A stretch of DNA of 12,410 nucleotides from Bacillota bacterium (GTDB lineage: Bacteria > Bacillota > Sulfobacillia > JABLXB01). The stretch is taken from contig JANLGA010000004.1 of assembly GCA_024653225.1 (NCBI GenBank), positions 34,303 through 46,712 on the forward strand, in the 5' to 3' direction. The translations under genes were made by a program, and so were the position numbers. The notes under the pieces are model-generated. The model ran no database searches and was not told the origin of the DNA. It saw only the letters and a list, made by a program, of their open reading frames with translations. Positions 6,939 through 12,410 of this stretch are shown here, one piece after another; the first letter of the stretch is position 1; each line of letters begins with the position of its first letter.

Positions 6939-8030
6939 CTACGGAACAGCGATCCGCGTGCCGTCTTTCACCTCCACGCCGGGTTCAACGACGATCACGT
7001 CGCCCTCGGCCAGGCCCGAAGTTATCTCCGCCGCCTCTCCGGTCTCGAGGCCGATCTCCACCAACCTCGCACGGGCGACGCCGTTCTCGACAACGTACAC
7101 GCAGCTGTCGCGCCCTTTTTGAAAGAGCGCGGACTTCGGCACCACCAGCACGCCTTCCGTGATGCCCGTCTCGATGCGCACGTCCACGTCGAATCCCGGC
7201 TTAACGGGACCGGGGTCGCCGTCCAGCTCGATGATGACCGGGACGCGCTGCTGTTCGAGGCCGAGGCTGGACACCCTGGTCACCGCCTTGGGATGGACCT
7301 GCTTGACCGTCCCCTCCACCACCTTTCCCTTCAAGACGGCTCCGGAAATCGTCGCCTTCTGCCCCACGGCGACGTTTACGGCGTCGTAGGTCAGCAGCTC
7401 CGCACGAACCTCGAGCTTCCCCAAGTCTCCCATGCTGGCGACCGGCGCTCCGGGCGACAGTACCTGCCTCTCCTTCGCGAAAACCTCGAGTATGGTGCCC
7501 GTCTCGGGTGCCACGAGCGTCGTCTGCCCGAGCTTGGCGGCCGTCTCGTACTGGGCCTCGGCTATTCTCAGGTCATCCTCGGCGACCCTCAGCTCCGCCC
7601 TCGCCCGATTGTACTCGCTCTCCGAAATGGCGCCCTTCTCGAAGAGACCGCGCGACGTCTCCTCGGCCCTTCGGGCCTCCGCCAGTCTCACCTGAGCCTT
7701 GGCCAGACCGGCTTTCGCCACGGTCTCCTGGTCCTGGGTTAGCCGTGCCACCGTCTGACCCCGCTCGACCGGGTCACCCACTCGGACCGCGAGGCTCTCG
7801 ATCCTGCCCCCCAGGGGGGCGAATATCAGGATCTCTTCCGCCACCTGGACCTTTCCGGTGTCCTCGACGTACGACTGGAGCAGTCCCCTCGTGACGACCA
7901 TGGTGGGGGCGCCGACTCTCTTCGCCAATCCCCGCGTGCCCGCTGCATAGCCGATCGCGGCCGCCGCGGCCCCCAACACGATGATGTACTTCGCCTTGCC
8001 GCGCAACCACTTCACGGTCATCCCCTCCAC
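6939..8030 (-). CDS. HlyD/MacA-type membrane fusion (adaptor) protein of an ABC exporter
   Basis: This 363-residue adaptor protein works with the ABC exporter encoded just before it. It has one N-terminal membrane anchor (15-31) and a first lipoyl half with GRIESLAVRVGDPVERGQTV (75-94). A coiled-coil hairpin follows at about 100-168, rich in A, E, R and L. The second lipoyl half has APETGTILEVFAKERQVLSPG (174-194). The beta-barrel domain (about 205-290) and the membrane-proximal domain (VVPKSALF onward) complete it. In a single-membrane cell such proteins gate or stabilise MacB-like exporters. The GTG start at 8030 is four bases after the permease stop, and its ribosome binding site AGGAGTGA contains that stop, so translation is coupled. 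It is the last gene of the riboswitch-led unit. Confidence 0.9.
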   Translation of the reverse strand: MEGMTVKWLRGKAKYIIVLGAAAAAIGYAAGTRGLAKRVGAPTMVVTRGLLQSYVEDTGKVQVAEEILIFAPLGGRIESLAVRVGDPVERGQTVARLTQDQETVAKAGLAKAQVRLAEARRAEETSRGLFEKGAISESEYNRARAELRVAEDDLRIAEAQYETAAKLGQTTLVAPETGTILEVFAKERQVLSPGAPVASMGDLGKLEVRAELLTYDAVNVAVGQKATISGAVLKGKVVEGTVKQVHPKAVTRVSSLGLEQQRVPVIIELDGDPGPVKPGFDVDVRIETGITEGVLVVPKSALFQKGRDSCVYVVENGVARARLVEIGLETGEAAEITSGLAEGDVIVVEPGVEVKDGTRIAVP

Positions 8031-8034
8031 CCGG

Positions 8035-10497
8035 TCACTCCTGGGTCTTCAATTCCTCGGTCGGATCCAGCCTCGAGATCCTCCTCCGACCCGAACGCTG
8101 CGCCAATACCAGAAACAGGTAGCCGCCCGCCGCCGCGAACAGGTACGTCCTCGGGTAGATCACGACCGGGAACGTCCAAAAGTCACCGGCGGCGGCGGTC
8201 ATGTACGCGTCGGCCGTGACCTTCCCGAGCGGCAGGCCTATCACGATCCCGAGAAGAGACAGCACCGCGTTCTCGTTGAACACTATGGACGCGGCCTGGC
8301 TCGACGGCAGCCCCAGAGCCTTGATGAAGGCGAGCTCCCTCTTGCGCTCTTCGATGTTTATCGAGGAAACAGTGTACATTATGGAAAACCCCATCGCCAG
8401 CCCGAAAGACGTCATCAGACCGACGGAGAACATCAGCATTTCCGTCATTTCCTCGAACTCGGCGGCGAAATCGGCCGGACTGGATATGGAGGCCGCGACG
8501 GGAGACCCCTCCAGCACCTTGCGTACTCTCGACGGGTCGGTGGCAGTGATCCACGCACCGTTGGCCGAAGCCGATTCCCCGGCGAGCTCGTTCACCTGCC
8601 GCATCGAGGCGTAGGCGTTACCGCCCACGAGTTCCTGGACAACGCCCCTGACCGTCACCTCCCTCTCCCTCTGCGCGCCGTCCATCATCTCTATCCGTAC
8701 GCGGCTGCCCGTGGAGAGCCCCAGTTTCCGAGCGGTCCCCTCGCTGATGAGGACCCCGTCGTCGGGCACGTCCGTCCTCAGACCGTCCGGAGCCACGAGG
8801 ACCTGCATCCGGGAACCCGGGATCATGCCCTTCAAACTTATGTCCTGCTCCATCCCATTGGCGCACATCTTGGCGGCATACTGGCAGTACGGTTCCACGC
8901 CCGTCACGCCGGGGATCCCCTTCAGAAACGCCAGGGCATCCCCTCCGACGGGCCTAACAGTCACCACGGAAATGTCGTACCGCTGCCTCTCGATAAACCC
9001 CCGGCGGAAAGCGTAATCAACGGCATCGAACATGAACGCGGCCAGCATGATGAGGACGACCGCGAAGGTCGCGCCCATCACCGTCAGCAGGGCGCGCCCC
9101 TTGTGTCGGGCGAGGTTTCGCATCGCCATTTTCCAGGAAAACGACAGCCGCACCCACAGGGGGGTCACCGCTTCCAGCCAGGTACGCGCCGCCGACGGCG
9201 GGGGCGCCGGCCTCATCGCCTGCGCCGGGACCAGCCGAAGAACGCCTCGCGCCGCCAGCAGCCCTGCACCTGCGGAGACGGCCGCACTCATCAGGACGGC
9301 CCCCGACACCTCTTCAAGCGCCACGCCGCCGGTCCCGAGCGGCAGATTGAAGTACTGCGAATACAGTCCCAGCATAGCCGGGACCGCCGACACGCCGAGC
9401 GCGGCGCCCACCAGGGCCCCCGTCAGCCCTCCGGCCAGGGCGAACCACGTGTAGTGGGCCAGCACTTGTGCCCCCGAATACCCCATCGCCTTCATTACGC
9501 CGATCTGGACGCGCTGCTCGCGCACTGTTCGAGAGATGCTGATGTACATGATCGCCGCGGCCACCAACAGGAATATGGTCGGCAGCGTCGTGGACATCGT
9601 CTTCAGCTGTTCGAATTCCGCGCTGATGGCGGCGTGGCTGAACTGGTCCCTGCGCTCGAGGGACGCGATGCGGCCGTACGGGTCCAGGATCTTGTCCACG
9701 GTCACGCGGGTTCGGGCGGTGTCCGTGCCCGGCGCGTACCTTATCACCACCTGGTTGACCTCTCCCTCGTACCCGAACAACGACGCCATGTCGTGGCGGG
9801 ACATGAACATGATCCCGAACGTAAGCGGGTCCTGGATGAGTGCGGCCGGATCCTTGGCGGCGTATATGAACTCGGGACCGGACGCGGTGCCGCACACCGT
9901 AGTCCCCGCCGCCCTCCCATGAACGTACAGGGTCAACTCGTCGCCCGGGCTCAGGGAGTGAGCGGCGGCGAACTTGGGGTCAACGAGTATCTCGCCCGTG
10001 CCCGGTCGCGGCCTCCTGCCCGAGAGGACTTCGATGTCGTTCACCGTCACGGTCTGCGCATCCGGAATCCCGACGATCCTGCCCGTGATCGAGTCCTTGG
10101 TGACCCGGCCGACTCCCTCTCCTCCGCCTGCGATCCGGCCTCGTATCCCCGCCGGCGCACCGGCGGCCCGCGTCCCGATCTCCACTCGCGCGTCGAACAT
10201 GAGGCGCCCCTCGGCAGCCGCGACGCCGTCCACGCGCTTGACCACGTCCACGATCGAGCTAGGTGCCCGCCTGACCTGGACCGCCAGGTCGTTGAACCTG
10301 TAGCGTTCGTAATACCTGTAGAGTGACCCGTAGAGCTCGCGATGGCAGGCCTTCATCAAGACGAAGACCATGATGCCTATCGCCACCACCGCCACGAGCG
10401 AGAGAAACTGCCCCCGCGTCCTGGATATCTGCCTCAGCAATTTCCTGGTGAGCGTTCCCCCGACGGGGGCGCGCAACTTCGCCCGCGCCATCACCAT
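8035..10497 (-). CDS. ABC transporter permease, duplicated FtsX/MacB type
   Basis: This 820-residue permease has two FtsX-like modules. The first has a membrane segment at about 31-49 and a large extracytoplasmic domain to about 290, then three membrane segments (TIFLLVAAAIMYISI, LAGGLTGALVGAALG, AVLMSAAVSAGAGLLAA). The second starts with LLTVMGATFAVVLIMLAAFMF, followed by another extracytoplasmic domain and three segments near the C-terminus (MLMFSVGLMTSFGLAMGFSI, VLSLLGIVIGLPLG, FAAAGGYLFLVLA). The cytoplasmic ERKRELAFIKALG coupling motif before the last pair is typical of FtsX permeases. Eight membrane segments on one chain suggest that a single copy may pair with two ATPase subunits. The start overlaps the ATPase stop by seven bases (ATG 10497) or by one base (ATG 10491). 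Substrate is unknown; the Mn riboswitch upstream points to metal or metal-stress export. Confidence 0.9.
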   Translation of the reverse strand: MVMARAKLRAPVGGTLTRKLLRQISRTRGQFLSLVAVVAIGIMVFVLMKACHRELYGSLYRYYERYRFNDLAVQVRRAPSSIVDVVKRVDGVAAAEGRLMFDARVEIGTRAAGAPAGIRGRIAGGGEGVGRVTKDSITGRIVGIPDAQTVTVNDIEVLSGRRPRPGTGEILVDPKFAAAHSLSPGDELTLYVHGRAAGTTVCGTASGPEFIYAAKDPAALIQDPLTFGIMFMSRHDMASLFGYEGEVNQVVIRYAPGTDTARTRVTVDKILDPYGRIASLERRDQFSHAAISAEFEQLKTMSTTLPTIFLLVAAAIMYISISRTVREQRVQIGVMKAMGYSGAQVLAHYTWFALAGGLTGALVGAALGVSAVPAMLGLYSQYFNLPLGTGGVALEEVSGAVLMSAAVSAGAGLLAARGVLRLVPAQAMRPAPPPSAARTWLEAVTPLWVRLSFSWKMAMRNLARHKGRALLTVMGATFAVVLIMLAAFMFDAVDYAFRRGFIERQRYDISVVTVRPVGGDALAFLKGIPGVTGVEPYCQYAAKMCANGMEQDISLKGMIPGSRMQVLVAPDGLRTDVPDDGVLISEGTARKLGLSTGSRVRIEMMDGAQREREVTVRGVVQELVGGNAYASMRQVNELAGESASANGAWITATDPSRVRKVLEGSPVAASISSPADFAAEFEEMTEMLMFSVGLMTSFGLAMGFSIMYTVSSINIEERKRELAFIKALGLPSSQAASIVFNENAVLSLLGIVIGLPLGKVTADAYMTAAAGDFWTFPVVIYPRTYLFAAAGGYLFLVLAQRSGRRRISRLDPTEELKTQE

Positions 10498-11246
10498 TCG
10501 ATCCTTTCGGGGTCCACGGGGTTCTCGTTGCGATACACGGACGCGACTTGACCGCTCCTCAACCTCAGGACCCTGTCTCCCATAGCCGCGACGGGGGAGT
10601 TGTGAGTTATCAGGAGCACCGTCCGCCCGAATTCCCTGTTGACTTCCCGCAGGAGCTTTAAGACCTGCTTGCCGGTCTCGTGGTCGAGCGCCCCCGTCGG
10701 CTCATCGCAGAGCAGCAGCTCAGGGTTCTTCGCGACCGCCCTGGCGATCGCCACCCTCTGCTGCTCCCCGCCGCTCAACTGCGAGGGGAAGTGATCCGCC
10801 CTTTCCTCCAGTCCCACCTTTCGCAGGACTTCCTCGGTCGGTAGGGGATGGTCCGCGAGCTCCCTCGCGAGGTCCACGTTCTCCCTCGCCGTGAGGTCCG
10901 GCAAGAGGTTGTACGACTGGAAAATGAAACCGACCGACGACCTGCGGTACCTCGTGAGTTCGGCCTCGTTGAACTTTGTCAGATCGGCGTTCTTGAAGAC
11001 TATGCTTCCCGATGTCGGACGGTCGAGACCTCCGAGGAGGTTCAGCAACGTGCTCTTCCCCGAACCGCTCGGCCCGAGGATTACGAGCAGTTCACCCTCG
11101 ACGACCTCGAAACTCACCCCTCTGAGGGCGTGGACGACGACCTCGCCGGTCCTGTATTCCTTCTTCACATCGCGGAACCGGACCACCGTCCCGGCAACCG
11201 ACCGGGAAGGAATGCCCGCACCGCCTTTCGCGTTGGACCCTTTCAT
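10491..11246 (-). CDS. ABC transporter ATP-binding protein (MacB/LolD class)
   Basis: This 251-residue ATPase energises the FtsX/MacB-type exporter. It shows Walker A GPSGSGKST (58-66), the Q-loop glutamine in FIFQSYNLLP (Q110), the signature LSGGEQQR (157-164), Walker B LLLCDEPTGALD (177-188) and the switch histidine (H215). SYNLLPDLTARENV is typical of the LolD/MacB/FtsE group. I place the start at ATG 11246, preceded by GGGAGGGGG about 12 bases upstream. An in-frame ATG at 11288 would lie inside the loop-side of the leader terminator hairpin, has no spaced ribosome binding site and adds only a non-family lead-in, so I reject it. It is the first gene of the cassette and the direct target of the leader RNA. 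Confidence 0.93.
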   Translation of the reverse strand: MKGSNAKGGAGIPSRSVAGTVVRFRDVKKEYRTGEVVVHALRGVSFEVVEGELLVILGPSGSGKSTLLNLLGGLDRPTSGSIVFKNADLTKFNEAELTRYRRSSVGFIFQSYNLLPDLTARENVDLARELADHPLPTEEVLRKVGLEERADHFPSQLSGGEQQRVAIARAVAKNPELLLCDEPTGALDHETGKQVLKLLREVNREFGRTVLLITHNSPVAAMGDRVLRLRSGQVASVYRNENPVDPERIEW

Positions 11247-11278
11247 CGCGTTCCGAAGCCCCCTCCCAACGACTCGAA

Positions 11279-11307
11279 AGACCTTCATCCCCCCGGGATG
11301 AAGGTCT
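11279..11307 (-). terminator. Leader terminator hairpin (expression platform)
   Basis: A perfect 13-bp inverted repeat, AGACCTTCATCCC and GGGATGAAGGTCT on the minus strand, encloses a three-base loop. It is followed by TTCG, so the U tract is short (UCUUUC). Its 5' arm (11295-11307) contains the bases that close helix P1 of the riboswitch (11299-11304). The hairpin and the ligand-bound aptamer therefore exclude each other, as in known yybP-ykoY switches, where metal binding prevents termination. Confidence 0.8.
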
Positions 11308-11398
11308 CACTCTCGCAAAGATCGCCACCCGGGCGCGCGATTGCCGTGTTGACGGATGGCAGAAGCCACGGGACTGCGTGGCGAGTTACTCCCCTTCA
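11299..11398 (-). promoter_or_regulatory. yybP-ykoY family manganese riboswitch aptamer
   Basis: Read on the minus strand, the leader has the hallmarks of the Mn2+-sensing yybP-ykoY class. Helix P1 pairs UGAAGG (11393-11398) with CCUUCA (11299-11304). The conserved 5' loop is GGGGAGUAAC. A second helix pairs UCGCCAC with GUGGCGA. An inner CCGU/ACGG hairpin lies between them. The conserved 3' loop GUGAGACC precedes the P1 3' strand. The class motifs known to me are GGGGAGUA and GCRAGACC; here the second reads GUGAGACC. The class turns on Mn2+ efflux genes (MntP, P-type ATPases, TerC-type) when Mn2+ is high. Here it precedes an ABC exporter cassette. This rests on visual motif and pairing matches, not on a covariance search. 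Confidence 0.87.
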
Positions 11399-11406
11399 AC
11401 ACGTCA

Positions 11407-11436
11407 ATCCTAGCACGCTCGGTCTGACGGAGTCAA
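11407..11436 (-). promoter_or_regulatory. Sigma-A promoter of the riboswitch-ABC unit
   Basis: On the minus strand a TTGACT -35 box (11431-11436) is 18 bases from a TAGGAT -10 box (11407-11412) with an extended-10 TG (TGCTAGGAT). The predicted start near 11400 falls at the first bases of helix P1, so the RNA would begin with the aptamer. That agreement supports both calls. Confidence 0.75.
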
Positions 11437-11486
11437 TACGCCCGGGGCGGCCGGGTGGCGAGTCGCCGCTCCGCGTGGTCCGCGGC

Positions 11487-12002
11487 TCAGTACACTCTCT
11501 TCGTCTCCATGAATTCCTGCACAGTCACCAGCGCTTCCCCAAACCGTTGGAAGTGGACCACCTCTCGTTCGCGGAGAAACTGCAGTCCCTGGACCAGGTC
11601 CACGTCGTCGGTCAGCCGGATCAGGTGTTCGTAGGTGGCGCGGGCCTTCTGTTCCGCCGCCATGTCCTCGTGCAGGTCCGCGATCGGATCGCCGTGGGCC
11701 TGGATGTACGCGGCCGTCCACGGCACACCCTCCGGGTCCTGCGGGAAAAGCGCTTTGTCGCGAACGGCATACTTGGTGTCCAACCCGGCCGCCTTAATCG
11801 CCTCGATGCTCGCCCCTTCGAGCAGCTTGTAGACCATCGTGGCTATCACCTCGAGGTGCGCAAGCTCCTCGGTCCCTATGTCCGTCAGGAGCCCCCTCGT
11901 CATGCCGGTCGGCATCGTGTATCGCTGGTTAAGGTACCTGACCGCCGCCGATAGCTCACCGTCCGGCCCGCCGTACTGCGGCGTTTTCGCGCAAACCGGC
12001 AC
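11487..12002 (-). CDS. cotJC: Manganese catalase (CotJC-like), N-terminus missing, interrupted by a recombinase element
   Basis: Di-manganese catalases break down hydrogen peroxide; CotJC is the spore-coat member. The frame gives 171 residues from a GTG at 12002. Ferritin-like ligands are present: the glutamate in GPDGELSAA, GTEELAHLE (Glu and His), the glutamate in AAEQKARATYEH, and REREVVHFQRF (His). Family members usually start with about 20-30 more residues (an MWVYEKKLQYP-type lead and a helix before QYGG). Here similarity starts abruptly at QYGG (about 11978), and the preceding VPTVPVCAKTP is unlike the family. The frame runs upstream straight into the TAG that ends the serine recombinase, and the GTG lacks a ribosome binding site. 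The gene thus seems cut by an inserted element, with the missing 5' part expected beyond the window. If excised, the full gene could be restored; otherwise this is a broken or weakly expressed gene. Confidence 0.8.
   Translation of the reverse strand: MPVCAKTPQYGGPDGELSAAVRYLNQRYTMPTGMTRGLLTDIGTEELAHLEVIATMVYKLLEGASIEAIKAAGLDTKYAVRDKALFPQDPEGVPWTAAYIQAHGDPIADLHEDMAAEQKARATYEHLIRLTDDVDLVQGLQFLREREVVHFQRFGEALVTVQEFMETKRVY
11969..11983. other. Possible recombinase crossover site (att half-site junction)
   Basis: A short dyad, CGCCG and CGGCG around a five-base centre (TACTG on the plus strand), sits exactly where catalase similarity begins. It is about 32 bases from the recombinase stop codon. 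Serine recombinases act at short imperfect dyads with a two-base core. The placement fits, but the dyad is short in GC-rich DNA and could be chance. Confidence 0.35.
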
Positions 12003-12014
12003 CGTCGGGACGCC

Positions 12015-12410
12015 CTAGAGCCGGAATGTGAAGCCGCTGATCACATACTCCCGATCGAGGTACACAGATTCGAACGCGGCCCTCAACAGCTGCATTTTCG
12101 ACTCCAGCGGCAGCTCGTGAATTCCTGTGAGCTTCTCTTGAACCTTCCGGTAGACGGCCTCCACCCGTTCCGCAAAGTCCTCGGTCGAGGGGAGCTTCCG
12201 GCTGATACTGAATAGAAGATCTTCCTTGGCTTGCCTTTCCCGCCTGAGCTCCGTCATTCGGAGGGCGTATTCTTCCAGGGTCGTCGCCCCGCTCTCATAG
12301 GCGATCTGCTGGCGTCTCAACGCGGCATCCAGTCGTTCTATCTCACTCACGAGCCCCGCCCTCTGTTTGTCGCGCTCCCCCTCAACCGCTTTCCCCGAGA
12401 CATCTTGGAG
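12015..12410 (-). CDS. Large serine recombinase, C-terminal part (gene runs off the right edge)
   Basis: The 131 visible residues are the C-terminal end of a large serine (resolvase/invertase-type) site-specific recombinase; the catalytic and zinc-ribbon regions lie beyond the window. A charged helical coiled-coil region runs from SEIERLDAALRRQQ through TLEEYALRMTELRRERQAKEDLL. The ending, LESKMQLLRAAFESVYLDREYVISGFTF, matches the usual tail of this family (helix, then a short beta segment with VYLDR). The frame is open from the edge to the TAG at 12015-12017. Such enzymes mobilise prophages and skin-like elements in spore formers, and their genes often end within tens of bases of the attachment site. 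Here the stop is in frame with, and just upstream of, the truncated catalase. Confidence 0.85.
   Translation of the reverse strand, partial: LQDVSGKAVEGERDKQRAGLVSEIERLDAALRRQQIAYESGATTLEEYALRMTELRRERQAKEDLLFSISRKLPSTEDFAERVEAVYRKVQEKLTGIHELPLESKMQLLRAAFESVYLDREYVISGFTFRL

Noticed and set aside
7981..10326. Long plus-strand open frame opposite the permease
   Set aside because: It is antisense to a clear FtsX-type permease, has a low-complexity R/H/G/P-rich translation with no motif, and reflects GC-rich codon bias.
11247..11288. Longer start (ATG 11288) for the ABC ATPase
   Set aside because: The ATG lies within the terminator hairpin of the riboswitch, the only G-rich run upstream touches it without spacing, and the added 14 residues do not look like the family.
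1..12410. CRISPR array, tRNA or rRNA genes
   Set aside because: No regular direct repeats with spacers and no cloverleaf or rRNA-like stretches were seen on either strand.

Overview
The window comes from a GC-rich, probably spore-forming member of the Bacillota (Firmicutes). The evidence is a FabK-type enoyl-ACP reductase with a FapR-like operator, a CotJC-like manganese catalase, a yybP-ykoY-type leader, an RNase J-like beta-CASP protein, strong GGAGG-type ribosome binding sites and sigma-A-like promoters. I cannot name the genus. Genes are tightly packed on both strands and no gap exceeds 300 bases.

Left part (1-1030, plus strand): a small polytopic membrane protein with a strong terminator, then a cold shock protein. 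1032-3626 (minus): fabK followed by an RNase J-like metallo-beta-lactamase protein, read from a promoter at 3756-3785 with a 19-bp FapR-like dyad just downstream. The divergent pyruvoyl-dependent arginine decarboxylase (3859-4320, plus) has its own promoter, whose -35 box abuts the -35 box of the fabK promoter. Middle (4312-6932): an AMIN/amidase_3 cell-wall amidase (minus), divergent from a CofE-like F420 ligase family protein and a membrane-anchored class-A-beta-lactamase-like serine hydrolase (plus).

Right-centre (6939-11436, minus): a three-gene export cassette of ABC ATPase, 820-residue FtsX/MacB-type permease and HlyD/MacA-type adaptor. The genes overlap or nearly touch. Upstream lies a complete regulatory leader: a sigma-A promoter with start predicted near 11400, an RNA matching the yybP-ykoY manganese riboswitch (about 11299-11398), and a 13-bp terminator hairpin (11279-11307) that shares its 5' arm with aptamer helix P1. 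This suggests that Mn2+ turns the cassette on, making it a candidate ABC-type manganese exporter.

Right edge (11487-12410, minus): a manganese catalase reading frame that keeps all expected metal ligands but lacks the usual N-terminus. It is joined in frame, through a stop codon, to the C-terminal end of a large serine recombinase whose start lies beyond the window. This is the layout of a mobile element inserted in a spore-coat-type gene with its recombinase at the junction, as in the sigK/skin and spsM/SP-beta cases. It could be a developmentally excised element or simply a disrupted gene.

The two most interesting items are the riboswitch-controlled ABC cassette and the recombinase/catalase junction. 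They are neighbours, and both are linked to manganese.
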